Shown piece by piece: positions 24,197 through 35,567 of a stretch of 64,000 nt of DNA. The notes below the pieces were generated by a model, which saw only the letters and a program-made list of their open reading frames with translations, had not been told where the DNA came from and searched no databases. The stretch's first letter is position 1; the number at the start of each line of letters is the position of its first letter. Origin of the DNA: Hirundichthys speculiger (lineage: Eukaryota > Chordata > Actinopteri > Beloniformes > Exocoetidae); contig JAGFBZ010000849.1 in NCBI GenBank assembly GCA_018398805.1, forward strand, positions 2,707,001-2,771,000. The letters run 5' to 3'. A program made the translations under genes and the position numbers.

Positions 24197-24280
24197 CAGC
24201 TTTTTATTTTTACCCTCATCCTCGTTGGACTTCTTTCTAGATGGCTTATTTGGGTCCTCCCCGCCGCTGGCTTGATCCAT
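24197..24280 (-). CDS. Candidate first coding exon, 28 codons, unknown gene
   Basis: Read on the minus strand, an ATG at 24280 in good context (A at -3, G at +4) opens a frame of exactly 28 codons beginning MDQASGGEDPNKPSRKK, rich in lysine, glutamate and asparagine, and ending at a strong splice donor (CTG followed by GTAGGT). The exon would start near 24369, after a pyrimidine-rich acceptor ending in TCTCAG. About 0.8 kb upstream lies a promoter-like region with a short exon and GTAAGC donor (separate entry). The hydrophilic, charged N-terminus suggests a soluble intracellular protein, but I do not recognise the gene. Further exons would lie at lower coordinates, with introns holding the repeats described there. 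No reading of later exons is offered. Confidence 0.5.
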
Positions 24281-25190
24281 ATTTAGCTTTAACTTAGTTT
24301 CCCTCCAGAAACACGGAGTGCGTCCTTTTCAGAAGTCGATTACTTCCACAAGCAGGCTTTTCACCCCCACTGAGACGGCAAAACATCCAGGTTATGCAGT
24401 TTTAGCATCCATTCGGTTCAAAAGTGAATAACTGCCCGCTTCCAAGTAGTTGCCAGATAGCATCCAGCTGTAGAGGTGGTTGTTTGGAGAAGAGGTGTGG
24501 TGGTCTGTGGTATAGCCTGCGTCCTGTTGTTTCCCCGGCTAAGCAGTAAGTCAGTTCACACCGCGGCTGAATCCTTTCTGAAAGTATCATATAATCAAAT
24601 ACCATAACATTATTCCACCACAATGACCGGGGCGTTAAGTTACACATATGTTTGCGTTCACACGTGTTTCCCTGCGCTACTATGCAGGATGTGGAGAGCA
24701 GGAACATTTGGTAGGAACAGCCAGCTTTATCTTTAACTGTATAACACATGTAAACACTCTTAGCTATCAACAGTGAGATACAAATAAAAGCCAAGTGTTT
24801 CTACACTTAGTGACAGGGTTACATTTTTCAAAGAAATCAAACTTACAACCGTGTGACTTGGCCATAACGAGGTAGTAACCGGCAAACATATTTTCAAACG
24901 CTCTAACAGTCTTTATCGTGCACCGTGAAGGCCGTTATTTAAGTGACTATACGGTCTTTATTGGGGACAATAAATGGTTGTGATATTTGAAAATCACCGT
25001 TGTTCTCTATGAGTGATACTTTACAGTGCTGTCTACTTAGCAAAGCTAGCAACGGCTGCCAATTACACAGTGAACAGTCTTCACTTTAGCGGGCACAATA
25101 AAACAACCCCAAACAAGGCTATTATATTTACAGAGTTGAGAATAAATTTATTACAATAGAAAACTCAAGAATATTCTTATCGGAGCTTAC

Positions 25191-25300
25191 CTTTGCAACC
25201 AAACATGGAAAAACCAGGCCCACCGCAGTCCCGCCCTTGTCATTTCACATTGGTCGACGAGAGATGTCATAAATGGCAAATCCAGTCACTATTGGTCAGA
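25191..25300 (-). promoter_or_regulatory. Candidate promoter and 5' UTR exon for minus-strand gene
   Basis: On the minus strand the sequence has two CCAAT boxes (GACCAAT, from ATTGGTC on plus at 25249-25255 and 25291-25297), an Sp1-type GC box GGGCGGG at 25230-25236, and then a short segment ending TTGCAAAG at 25191 followed by the donor GTAAGC. Paired CCAAT boxes close to a GC box are usual in TATA-less vertebrate promoters. CpG dinucleotides are also more common here and at 24180-24560 than in surrounding DNA. The start site is unknown. Confidence 0.5.
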
Positions 25301-25339
25301 TACGCTGCCAGTCACAAGGTTGAAGGGGAGGAGACTTGT

Positions 25340-26637
25340 AGCGGAGTGGTCAATCAGATTTCGTAGCAAGGGGACAAGAGTCACTGATTTTGAAGAATAG
25401 ATCGCTTATTGAGTGGGTATGAAAAACTATCTGTTCACTGAACACACTTAGGGCATGGGTCTCTATCTGTGACTTATCATTACACATAGTATTGCGTAAA
25501 CACACGCCACATATGTATCGGCATGAGATATTTACAATTGATCTAACTGTCACTGTCAAAAGCAGTTACGTCACAAAAGCTGATGAGAAATCAGTGAAGT
25601 ACACTTTATTACACCTGGCTGCCACGAAGTGATAAGGGATGTCATCTTTTCACACACTGGTTCTCCATTTATGTCTTATTTTTGTTGAATAAATAATAAA
25701 AGGGTGTAAAATATAATGTGAGGCTGTTCCTCTGAGATTGTGTTAATCTGTCTTTAAGATCTGATAAGTACCAGGTAATCTTGTTTAAAGGTGTTTTTTT
25801 TGTTGTTGTTTTTATCATTGAATATAAGACAAAATACATCATGTTCAACTTTTGACAGACAGGCAGCAGAGACATTGCTACTCCTTATTCAAACCTGTAG
25901 CCCTATGTTTCTCTACAAAACATTACATTTTTTTGTACACCTAAAAGTTCACAGCTCAAATGTGGAGTTTGAACAGATTTTAAAACTGTCCGAACAAATT
26001 AACCAATTCTCCTATTTCCAGTCCTTCTGCTAAGATAAACCTAACGAGCTGACACTAGCAGTTACTCTTAATCAAATATCCCAAATTTTCCCAAATTTCC
26101 CAAAATACTTATGTAAACCTTTGATTAATGCCACCATTAATCAACATGACTTCGTTTAACATGACTTCTCTTTACTCCTGCCTCAAGTCATCCGTCCACA
26201 ATGTATAATCAAAAGACACCTACGTCAGATACCTATATCTTTGAGCCGCAGGTGTCTTTATTCTTTTAACTCCATTTACCTATTCTATTCTCTGTGAGAA
26301 TTTATTTATCAACAGTGTAGTACTGATATTTATCCTAAATATCATGACAACTTTCACCAGTGGAGCAATATTGAGAAACACCGCTGGACTACTGCTGTCT
26401 TTAAAAATCCTGAATCCATTTTTTTCAAACAAACCTGTTCTTTGTAAATAGTCATGTAGCTCATTTATTCCCTAACCCTAACCCTTTCAAGGATTTGGAA
26501 AATTAAGGGTAAGATGGAAATAACGCTAACAAAACTAAAACCCCTTTTAGGTTAGATTTTCTAAATAATGATTAAATTACAGCAACTTTAAAAGTCTATG
26601 GTAGCATGCTTTTAAAGATAAATAGTTTAGTTGAGTT
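25340..26637. other. No gene recognised
   Basis: AT-rich upstream flank. Two copies of the CCCTAA unit near 26466 are too few to be a telomeric repeat. ORFs up to 80 codons carry no motif. Confidence 0.5.
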
Positions 26638-26685
26638 TAGTTTACTTTATTGGTACCCGTAGGTAAACTGGTTTTGCAGTTTAAA
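26638..26685 (-). mobile_element. Short antisense LINE 3' tail
   Basis: TTTACTTTATTGGTACCCGTAGG...GGTTTTGCAG resembles the complement of the 3' end of CR1/L2-like fish LINEs, in which a gene end is followed by CAATAAAGTAA. Only about 48 bp remain. Confidence 0.4.
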
Positions 26686-26887
26686 TCTTGTATAAGGAAA
26701 AACAGCCTTGAGTAATAGTAGATATGTATTCTAAGAGACACAGACGCTTTAAGCAAAACTGGTTGAAGTTTAAGTATAAATCAAGTGTTATATTCATTTT
26801 TAGTGTTATATTCATTTTTCAAAAGGTACCGTACTTCACAATATAACCATTGAGGGTTAATACATTGACTGTAACAGTGTTGGGAAT

Positions 26888-27001
26888 GAATCAATCCATC
26901 CACTATCTAGACCTGCTTAGTCCTGTCCAGGGTCAGGGGATTCGCTTGAGTGACTCTCAGCTCTCTTTGGGTGAAAGGCAGGGGTACAGCGTGGACAGGT
27001 T
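26888..27001 (-). mobile_element. GATG-tailed retroposon fragment, copy 1
   Basis: A 5'-truncated piece of a common teleost retroposon whose 3' end, on the minus strand, has a GGATGGATTG-type tail. It lies between direct repeats GTGTTGGGAAT (26877-26887) and GTGTTAGGAAT (27002-27012), 11 bp with one mismatch. This copy is the most diverged of the three. Confidence 0.65.
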
Positions 27002-27115
27002 GTGTTAGGAATAATGGGAAAAAATGAATATGTACCAACTAATTTTCAGGTTTATTTTGAATTGCTCAACTTTTCCTTCAGCTGATGGCTGAGAAGTGTG
27101 ATCCCATATTTTAAT

Positions 27116-27209
27116 CCATCCATCATCTATACCCGTTTCATCCTCCGGAGGGTCACGGGGATCTGCTAGAGCCTATCCCAGCCGTCTATGGGCGAAAGGC
27201 AGGGGTCCT
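27116..27209 (-). mobile_element. GATG-tailed retroposon fragment, copy 2
   Basis: A 94-bp insertion with the same body as copies 1 and 3 (ACCCGTTTCATCC, GGGTCACGGGGATCTGC, GAGCCTATCCCAGC, GGGCGAAAGGCAGGGG). It is flanked by a perfect 10-bp direct repeat, ATATTTTAAT, at 27106-27115 and 27210-27219, so it inserted as a very short 5'-truncated unit. Confidence 0.8.
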
Positions 27210-27219
27210 ATATTTTAAT

Positions 27220-27838
27220 GTTAAATGTAACTTCAGTTTAAATTGAGATCTAACACCCCAGAATGATGACTATTTCTCTATTTTCAGCTATAATCAACTG
27301 CAGCAACCCATATTCAAAGTACTGGGTAAAGTCACATCTGCTTTTGGAACATTTCCTTCTCTCAAGCAAATCTCACTTCTCCAAAAAAAAGAAGAAAAAA
27401 AGAGATAAAACCTCAAAATGAAATCATAAGAACAAACACAGTGTTGTCCAGTCACAACATGACCACACAGTCAGCAATGCTAGTAATCTTGGTCTGTAAA
27501 AATACTTTTCTCCTTTTTCTCACATGTCATTCTGAGCCATATGACCACCATGTGCAAGAAGCCAACTGTAAATGAGACATTTGGTCCTCTTTCCCTGGCC
27601 CATTGCCCTGATGAGGATAATAATATTTTTTAAAGGAAGCATCTAAAAAATGGGAAATACTAAAGAAAAAAAAGAGAGAGAACCTAATTTGAAACAAGCA
27701 TATTGAAAGGAAAAGTCATCCAAATTTTAGAATCAAAACCTGTGTTTACTGACCAAGTTGACACACTGAGATAGACTTTTTCTGTCAATGTCTCTCTAGC
27801 CTTCTAGTAAAAAAATACTTTACAGTCGAAGACTATAC
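27220..27838. other. No gene recognised
   Basis: AT-rich sequence with an A/G-rich segment around 27380-27410 and 27660-27690. Nothing coding is visible. Confidence 0.5.
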
Positions 27839-28147
27839 ACTTCCCATCCATCCATTAACTTCCCCTCATGCAAAGAGGCCCAGACCTCCCTCTCTCAGGC
27901 TGCCTCCTCTAGGTCTCCTGGAGGAATACACAGACACTCCCAGGCCAGTCTGGATAAGAAATTTCTGCACTGTCTCTTCAGTCTCCCCCAGGGTCCCTGC
28001 CAACTTGACTATGCCCAGTGAGGAGTCCAGGAAACATCCTAGCCAGATGTCTAAACCACTTCAACTGGCTCCTCTCACTGTGGAGCAGCAGCAACTCTAC
28101 TCTGAGTCACTCCTGAATGGTGAAACCTCTCACCCTATCTCTGACAG
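27839..28147 (-). pseudogene. 5'-truncated LINE C-terminus with GATG tail
   Basis: On the minus strand this 309-bp segment matches the C-terminal coding end of a very common fish LINE. Diverged pieces correspond to the family motifs about leucine-rich LRWLGH and to GVCGxP-type stretches, now broken by stops. The 3' end runs straight into ATGGATGGATGG, the GATG-type tail seen in Rex3/RTE-like elements; the exact family is not certain. It is flanked by GACTATAC at 27831-27838 and 28148-28155, which supports insertion by target-primed reverse transcription in this truncated form. Confidence 0.75.
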
Positions 28148-28399
28148 GACTATACTCCATATACACGAATAAATATTATATTGGTAACTGTATTCCATTT
28201 ACAGGTGGGACTCAATAAAAGGTAATATAGATCTTTATTAGAAATAAGATCTGCATAGAGTCCAGTGTGGCAGTGCAAATAATGATTTTAATACGAGTAG
28301 TGGCATGGTGGAAGGAACTGCTTTTGTGTCTTGTATCTTTGGTACACAATATTTTGTTGTGTTTGCCAAAGGAATGGAATTTCACAAAGTAATTGCAAG

Positions 28400-28720
28400 G
28401 TAAAATGAGTTTGTAAAAATGAGTCTTTCCAATTTCTTGTTCATGATATGTATGAGGCCTGAAGACTGGAAAGGTGAGCCCAAATATTTTTTTCTACTGA
28501 CCTTATTGTACACGATTTCTGCTCTCTTATGTGGCATGTAACATGGAAGTGCACATGTTGAATAAATGCAGTGTAGAACTGGGTCACCAGTTCCTGTGGC
28601 AGACCATACTTCCTCAGTTGCCAGAATGTAGATTCTCCACTGAGCAGTTTTGGAGACTGAATTCACTTTGGCCTCTGAGCTCAAGCCTTGTGAAATACCA
28701 GTTCCCAGGAATTCAATGAT
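28400..28720 (-). pseudogene. CR1/L2-like LINE reverse transcriptase fragment
   Basis: The minus-strand translation in two frames gives FLGTGISQGLSSEAKVNSVS, KTAQWRIYILAT and then LRKYGLPQELVTQFYTAFIQ. These align with the region after the reverse transcriptase palm in CR1/L2-like LINEs (pattern FLGxxI...L.W...., K.AQ.RLYFLR.LRK.GLP..L...FYTA). A frameshift near 28610 separates the two halves, and stop codons follow. The fragment encodes nothing functional. Sequence 28721-29200 upstream may belong to the same relic but shows no clear motif. Confidence 0.7.
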
Positions 28721-30189
28721 CTACCAGTGATGACAGGCTGCATTTATGGAATTTACACAACAAGCTGGTGACACTGACAGATGTAAAGAGAGACATTTGG
28801 CTGAAAGAATAGACCCTACCCGATTACTGCAGAACATGACACATTAGGTGGCAGCACGTACGTTCATCCAGGGCTTTGCAGACCTGTCCCTTTCTGGTCT
28901 TTTTCCTGCGCCAGTGGCCTCTTCCAGTTATTCCAGACAATGTAGACAGGATCACCACTCTTGTAGCTGTCTGTCCTGATAAACTACTTGTTGAAATGCC
29001 TGGAATTTCTTGTGAGGTTCGGTACATCAGCCTTCCTCCCTGTCTTGTCCTTCCTCTCATGCCGAAACAGTGTCTTCCATCATCTCTGCACAGAGAGATC
29101 TTTCTGTCACTTATCCACATCATATCAGTCATAAGGAGATGGATGTGTCACTTCTTTGCATTAGAGCTGTGTGATGTTCACTCTGCAGGATAGCAGTAGT
29201 AGTAGTAGTCTATCATTGTTTTGGCTTGTTACTTTCTTTACTGGAAGAGGTCATGTCTGCAAAAAGCCCCAAATGCAACATGTTACAACTGGTGCTGCCA
29301 CCTAGCAGATAAAAATATTTAAGTGGATTCATGGAATTGGTGTACTGCATGCAGAACTGAAATCTACAGACAGGGTTGTTGTGTGGGTCCCTGGGCAGTT
29401 AAGGTGTTGGAAGATAGTCTAGTCCCATGCGTTTGAAAGACTTCATAACTGATGATGTCAGAAAAGCAGGCCTGACAGTCAACTAATCTTGTGACAGAGT
29501 CCTTTTGTGGGGACGTTACTTACTTTAAAAAAAAAAGTCAGCTCACATCCTTTTTATACACCACAATTAGAGCCTCAGCTTGGGGGGAGGGGTGATTATA
29601 TTACAAGCAGAGTGCTTTGGGCTGGACTAGGTGAGAGGTGTGAGTGCATTCCATTCGGACCTGCATTTAAACAAATTCATGTTGTTGCCTTAGGGGTGGG
29701 GGTTGCGAGTGGGGGGGATGGGCTCCTACAGGAGACCGACACATCACTTACTACAGTTTGATGTATTGCAGGCTTCTGTACGTCGATGCAGAGTTGTTAG
29801 TTGTAAATTTGAAATGAATCTTTTCAGAATACCTTCTTTCATTATTATTATTTATGATGCCTTCAGACAAAAATCCTTTTTATTTGCCTGTTTATAACAC
29901 AATGGAAGAGAGGCAATGTAACCATTCAAAAAGAATAATACTAGCCAACATTCAGGCTTATGTGTACTAAAAAGAATATTTCAGTGTATGAATCAATGTA
30001 AAACATCTAAAGTGCAAGATGACATGCTGAGCACTTTTCTTTGCCCCCAGCACTAGTGATGAAAAAGTCCCTTAACCCACAGCTTCCCTGTCACACACGT
30101 AACTGTCTCATCTTCCACCTCAGTCATGGATCCTGGTGCTGTTCCATTGTTGTCTACAACCATGTCGTGAATGGGGTCCCCTGGGGTCC
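28721..30189. other. No gene recognised
   Basis: ORFs of about 100 codons occur on both strands at 28824-29193, overlapping each other with no recognisable domain. A TAG microsatellite of a few units lies at 29193-29207. A G-rich segment lies at 29578-29725. Confidence 0.45.
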
Positions 30190-31562
30190 CCTCGGCCTCC
30201 TCCTCCTTCATGTCTGTCTCTAGTAGTCAGGTGAGGAGGCAGCTGGAGAGACTGAACCAGAACAAGGCTGCAGGTCCAGATGGTGTTAGCCCCAGAGCAT
30301 TGAAGGCCTGTGCAGAGCAGCCATGTGGGATTCAATAGCGACTGATCAACCTCAGTCTGAGCCAGGTAAAGGTTCCAGTGCTGTGGAGGACATTCTACCT
30401 TGTTCCAGTACCCAACAAAAATGTCATCTATCTGCCCTTAATCACTGTAGACCTACTGCCCTAACATCACACACCACGAAAGTCCTGGAGAGATTGTTGG
30501 CCATCTGAGTAAGCAAACCACTATCATCTGGACAAAGCAGGCAGCACTGTGAGGATCATGTTCTTTAATTTCTCCAGTGCGTTTAACAACATTCAACCTG
30601 CTTAACTTTGTAAGAAACTCTAGAACACAAAGGTGGATACTTTCACAATCTCCTGGGCTACTGGTTACCTGACAAACCACAGTTTGTGAGACTAAATAAT
30701 TGTGTGGTCAACAGCACAGAAGCACCACAAGGGACTGTGCTCTCACCAATCCTCTTCACTGTGTACACCTCAGACTTCCAGTACTAGTCAATCATCTGCA
30801 GAAATACTTGGATGACACTGCAGTTGAGGAGTGTGTCAGTGGTGAGCAGGTGACTGAGTACACAGTACCTCTGGACTTCTTTTTAGGAATAATCATCTCA
30901 TCTTGAATGTGAACAAGACAAAGGAGATGATTGAGGATTTTAGGAAGACCAGGAATAAGTCAAATAGTATTTCCATCATGGGAGAAGAAGTGGAGATGGT
31001 TGTAGAATGCGAATACCTGGACATCAGACTGGACAAGAGACACAATATTGATGTTTTTCTACAAGAAGGGACAGACCCGACTTGACTTCTTGAGAAAGCT
31101 TAGGTCTTTTATTGAATACAGAAAAGTGCTGCATATCATATATAGGTCTACTGTGGACAGTGCAATCTCAGCTGCTCTCATATGTTTGGGAAACAGTATC
31201 AAAGCCAGTGACTTAAAAAAAACATAAGAAAAACTAAACAGACTGATTAAAAAAAGGCTCACTGTTCTGGGGACTGTTCTGGAGCCTGTAGAGCTGATAG
31301 AGCAAATAAGGATGCGTTCATAAAAAAAAAAAAAACATAATCGACAACCTGAGTCATAGTGTTCACAACACAGTGATTCAACAACAGTATCATCAGACAG
31401 ACGTTTCTTCAGATCCTCTGCTACACATATATTGCAACAGGAGATTCTTCCTGTCCACAGTTATAACCATCTACCATGACTCTTTCAGGAAACTTAAATA
31501 ATGACAGTTACTGGATCTATAATTTCTCTTTGAGGAATAATAAAGTATTATTGAATTAAAAT
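30190..31562 (+). pseudogene. CR1/L2-like LINE, degenerate ORF2
   Basis: This is a reverse transcriptase relic in several frames. Recognisable pieces in order: NKAAGPDGVSPRAL (30261), LINLSLSQVKVPVLW, CRPTALTSHTTKVLERL (30450-30500), SSAFN (30576), APQGTVLSPILFTVYTSDF (30722), the catalytic-site region KYLDDTAVEE (about 30802), and NVNKTKEMIEDFRKTRNKSN (30903). The order is that of reverse transcriptase domains 2 to 7. Frameshifts and stops occur throughout, and the amino part with the endonuclease is missing. The end near 31545, GGAATAATAAAGTATTATTG, is a typical LINE 3' terminus. An A-run at 31321-31335 adds to the decay. Confidence 0.88.
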
Positions 31563-31686
31563 TAACTGTAATGAAGTAGCTGCCTGCCTATATTTTGGTA
31601 TGCCACATAGTGTCTTGTTGAATGTTTACAACGTCCGTCTGCCCTTGTTTTGAAGGTATCCCTTCCTCCAGGTAGGGAGTCAACCA

Positions 31687-31812
31687 TCCATCCATCCATT
31701 ATCCATACCCGTTTCATCCTTGAAGGGTCACGGGGATCTGCTGGAGCCTATCCCAGCTGTCTACGGGCGAAAGGCAGGGGTACACCCTGGACAGGTCGCC
31801 AGTCCATCGCAG
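31687..31812 (-). mobile_element. GATG-tailed retroposon fragment, copy 3
   Basis: A 126-bp unit with a (GGAT)n-type tail on the minus strand and the same body as copies 1 and 2, extending further to CTGGACAGGTCGCCAGTCC. It is bounded by a perfect 12-bp target duplication, GGGAGTCAACCA, at 31675-31686 and 31813-31824. The insertion is clean and therefore probably younger than copy 1. Confidence 0.88.
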
Positions 31813-32084
31813 GGGAGTCAACCAATGACTCCATATATTTGGAAGATATCCTTCAGCTGTCAGCAGTGGTTTGATGATGTGTTGGTGGGAATCTTTGATG
31901 AGTCTATAGGTTGTTCATACACAATGATTGAGTGCCATCAGGCAACCAGTTACTTCTCACCAATTTTCATCTAATCAGCGTTTAAGCTTGGCGACTGACA
32001 AACTGGGCTTAACATTGTGTAAAGTGGAAGTGGCCTAAATATTAATATGTACTTCATGCAAACCAATTGAAATTAATCAAAATA

Positions 32085-33945
32085 CACCCTGAACTTTAAT
32101 AGAATTTAGCCAGCTCCTATCATGGCTTCCACTAAAAGCAAAAACATTTACAATTAATCTTGCCTTTATTGAAAAAAGTATTGAAAAAGCAGCACTGATT
32201 AAGCTGAGCAATTTCTTAAATGCAAACAGTCTTTTGGACAGATTCCAATCTGATTCAGACAAAAATCACAACACTAAGACAGCACTGATCAAGATCTTAA
32301 ATGACAATTATCTGAACACTGATTCAGGTGAAACATCCACACTGTTGCTGCTGGATCTTAGTTCAGCCTTTGATACCGTGGAGCATGGGCGAGGCTAGCC
32401 CTTTTTTAGGGGTGCTTCAGCACCCCAAAAACCTGAAGTAATAAATGTTGTTATTCTAAAATTTTAGTTCGCATTTGACAGGCTTAGATAATGTCCAAAA
32501 CTTAATCCATAGTTTGTGGTTTAAGTTTATATTTTAAGAATGAAAATGAAAACGACCCCGCCTAATGGTATCGTCCTCTTCTCACTAACGTTACTTGTGG
32601 GTTGTGGTGGGGCTCATTGGGTGCTCAGCACCCCTAAAGCTCTGACCCTAGAATCGCCCCTGCCGTGGACCATAAAATCTTTGACAGACTGGAAAACTTG
32701 GTGGAGTTATCAGGTCCAGTACTCATTTGGTTCAGATCTTACCTTGAAGGCAGGAGCTTTGCTGTTTCCACTGGTGATCATAAATCTGAGCTTTTTCCCA
32801 TGACCTGTGAAGTCCCTCAAGGGTCAATTCTTGGACCACTGTTATTTAACCTCTACATGCTCCTCCTATCAGATCATACATGGCAACAATGTTTCTTACC
32901 ACAGCTGTGCAGATCACACTCAGATTTACTTGGCTCTTTCATCAAATTATTCCGGTCCATTAGACTCACTGTGTCAGTGCTTGGGGCAAGTGAATAGCTT
33001 AATGCAAGCTTCCTTCAATTAAAATCAAGACAAGACAGAAATAATTCTATTTGGTAACAAAATGGAAAGAATAAAAGTTTCTGCCCAGCTTGAATCCAGA
33101 GGGCTCAGGACAAAAACCCAGTTTAGAAATGTTGGCCTTTTAATTGACTCAGACTTGAACTTCAGCAGCAATATCAAGGCTGTAACTAAAACAAATTTTT
33201 ATTCCCCTCAAATAAATATGAAGAGTGAGAGATCAGTTATCCAGAACAGATTTAAAGAAACTCAGCCATGCCTTCATCTCCAGGAGACTTGACAACTGTA
33301 ACTTTCTTCTGTCTGGTTTTCTCAATAAGACAATTCAACACCTTCAGCACATCCAGAACACTGCTGCCAGAGCTCTAACAAGAAACTGGAAAACAGAGCA
33401 CATTACTGCTGTTCTGAAATCTTGACACAAGTTACCAGTTACCCACAGAATAGACTTTAAAGTATTGCTGTTGCACAAAATAATAAACAATAAGGGGCCA
33501 GAATATATTTTTGATTTCCTTGTAGAATATGAACCAAGTAGACCTTTGAGATTTTTAGGAGGCAGACAGCTGGTAGAATCTAAAGTTAAAACCAAACAGG
33601 GTGAAAATCCATATACTATGCTGCACACAGATGGAATATACTTCCTGCCTGTTTATATTAAATGTGCCCCAACTCTAGACACCTTCAAAGTTAAACTGTT
33701 TTCCTGTGCCTTTGTTTAGTCTATTTTTACTGCACTGTTTTACTTATCTATTCTAAGCTGTTTTTATTCCTTTTTGTGTCCAAATCTGTTTTTGTGATTT
33801 TTACTATGCATTTTATCTTCATTCTTATGCTGTTTTTTATATATAAGTTTCTACTTTTTAATCTTTCTTTCATCGTAATGCCTTTGTAAAGTGCTTTGAG
33901 TTATTTTTGTGTATGAAATGTGCTATACACATAAACTTGCCTTGC
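32085..33945 (+). pseudogene. L2-like LINE, interrupted and frameshifted
   Basis: A long 5'-truncated reverse transcriptase relic. In order: FLNANSLLDRFQSD (about 32213), LLLLDLSSAFDTVEH up to 32386, then after a 276-bp insertion KIFDRLENLVELSG, IWFRSYLEGRSFAV, EVPQGSILGPLLFNLYM (about 32808), ERIKVSAQLESRGLRTK (33065), LIDSDLNFSSNIKAVTK, RRLDNCNFLLSGF (33283), EYEPSRPLR (33525) and CAPTLDTFKVKL. The catalytic YADD box of the family reads CADH at 32906-32917, so polymerase activity is lost even apart from frameshifts. The 3' end, GTAAAGTGCTTTGAGTT...GAAATGTGCTATACACATAA, is the L2-type terminus. Confidence 0.93.
32387..32662. mobile_element. Small DNA element inserted in the L2 frame
   Basis: This 276-bp block breaks the LINE protein between H and K of the conserved DTVEH/K region. 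Its ends are short inverted repeats (GGGCGAGGCTAG on the left, complement GGGGCGATTCTAG on the right). Flanking repeats CCGTGGAGCAT (32376-32386) and CCGTGGACCAT (32663-32673) are 11 bp with one mismatch. A duplication of 9-11 bp fits Mutator-like transposition best, though the family is not certain. An internal hairpin GGGGTGC/GCACCCC lies at 32409-32426. It has no coding capacity of its own. Confidence 0.82.
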
Positions 33946-35552
33946 CACTATGGCATTTCCTGATTAATTTCACTCTTTTTGAATTGTCCAAAATAAAAAT
34001 AACTTTTTAACATCACCCAAATACTCATAGAGAGAGATGGAGCAGATAGACTACCATACATGATGGAAAAAAGGGAGTGGAACAGCAAAAGGGTGACAGT
34101 CTTCGCTGTCTGCTGTGATCATAGCAAGGATTTGCTGTTGGCAGAGTTGACATTTGGTAATGAAAGCCAAGAGTTAATTGAAAATTCTTGATTAGTAGCC
34201 AATTTTAATTGGTAAATTTTAAAATGTTTCTGGTCGTTCTAGTTTCTTCAGTAAGATATGCATAAGTACTGCATACTAAATGTGCTTTCAAACATTTAAT
34301 TAGGTCATCTATGTGACATGTTACAGTTGCACTTGCACTGAGGTGCACAAAAATACAGCCACGGTTAAGATATAAATTACAGACACTCTTTTGGAAAATG
34401 TGAAAAGTTCATGAAGTAGTACCATGAAAATCACAACAGCATTTAAAATATGCTGTAACAAATTTCTTTCAACAGAAAAACACAACTTTTTCTAAGCCCT
34501 CGTTTTTTAACGATTGGGAGATGCAATCGCAATTTCATTGTCTAGCAAACAATGACAAATCAAGCCTTCTATTCAACAACAATGAACAGACAAAATTACA
34601 TGCTGCAATGACGCAGTAACTGATAATTCATAGCCTTATAAACAGTTCAGAAAGTTAATCCAAAATTATTCCTTGCCAACAATATCATAGCAACCCTTGT
34701 AAATCTTATGGTCTTATGGTTAACTACAACAGATTGGAATCATCATCCACTTCCACCCTCTATAATTAATGACACACAGCTGTTCTAGATCTGGGACATA
34801 ACTTTCCCAAGTTGATTGGCTGGGTCCCTTTAAACAGTGCATGTGAGGATGTTTGAGCCCAGAACTTATTCAAGTCTTTCAGCTTTCCAAATCAGGATTT
34901 TCTATTCCAACCAGCACTTGAGCCAAAAACTCAAGCTATTGGAGAAATATTTCCATCTCCAATAAAAAAAAAAGTCACTTCTTTTTGGAGCAAAAATGCA
35001 GGACAAACATCTGTGGACAGAAGTGAAAGAAGCAAGCAGTAGTTCTAAATGGCATTCCTGCAAAAGCAACTCAGCTCTTTTACCAGTTTAATTTTAGATA
35101 TCCCAAGATCGAAGCACAGCAAACAAAACAGGAAATGATATTTCCATCCCCCAATAAGTGCCTCTATGAAAATACTTTTCGAATGCTGTTCAGAGTTATT
35201 TGTATCCAATGCCTTTTGAGGGCTGGTTTAAAGATTACCAATGGCTCCATGAGTATGCTTTTCGAAGGGCACTTGAAAACAATGACGACACAGAGACAAG
35301 TACAGAGATATATTTCAAAGGAGTGTTTCACAAGTCAGTGTTATACAAATATAATGAAAATAAAACTCTTAGCATGTTTTGTCATCATTTATATGGTTTG
35401 CAGCATATCAGCTAAAGTGGCAGATGAGTTTCTAAACAGTACAGAGGCAAAGAAAGAAATCAAGCATGAAGGCACTTCTTTGGCTTCTACTCTGCTGTAA
35501 TATCACAGATCAGGGAAATGGAGATTCAAGACTATGGACCAGATAACTGATA
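33946..35552. other. No gene recognised
   Basis: AT-rich. The only item of note is a 48-codon frame at 35354-35500 beginning MKIKLLACFVIIYMVCSISA, which looks like a signal peptide, but it has no supporting context and lies inside a longer unrelated 121-codon frame. Confidence 0.45.
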
Positions 35553-35567
35553 AAGGTTTACCCTTTT

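Noticed and set aside
26464..26480. CCCTAACCCTAA, telomere-like
   Set aside because: Only two units; occurs by chance in AT-rich DNA.
28824..29193. About 100-codon ORFs on both strands
   Set aside because: Mutually overlapping and without a recognisable motif; adjacent to a LINE fragment but not alignable to it by eye.
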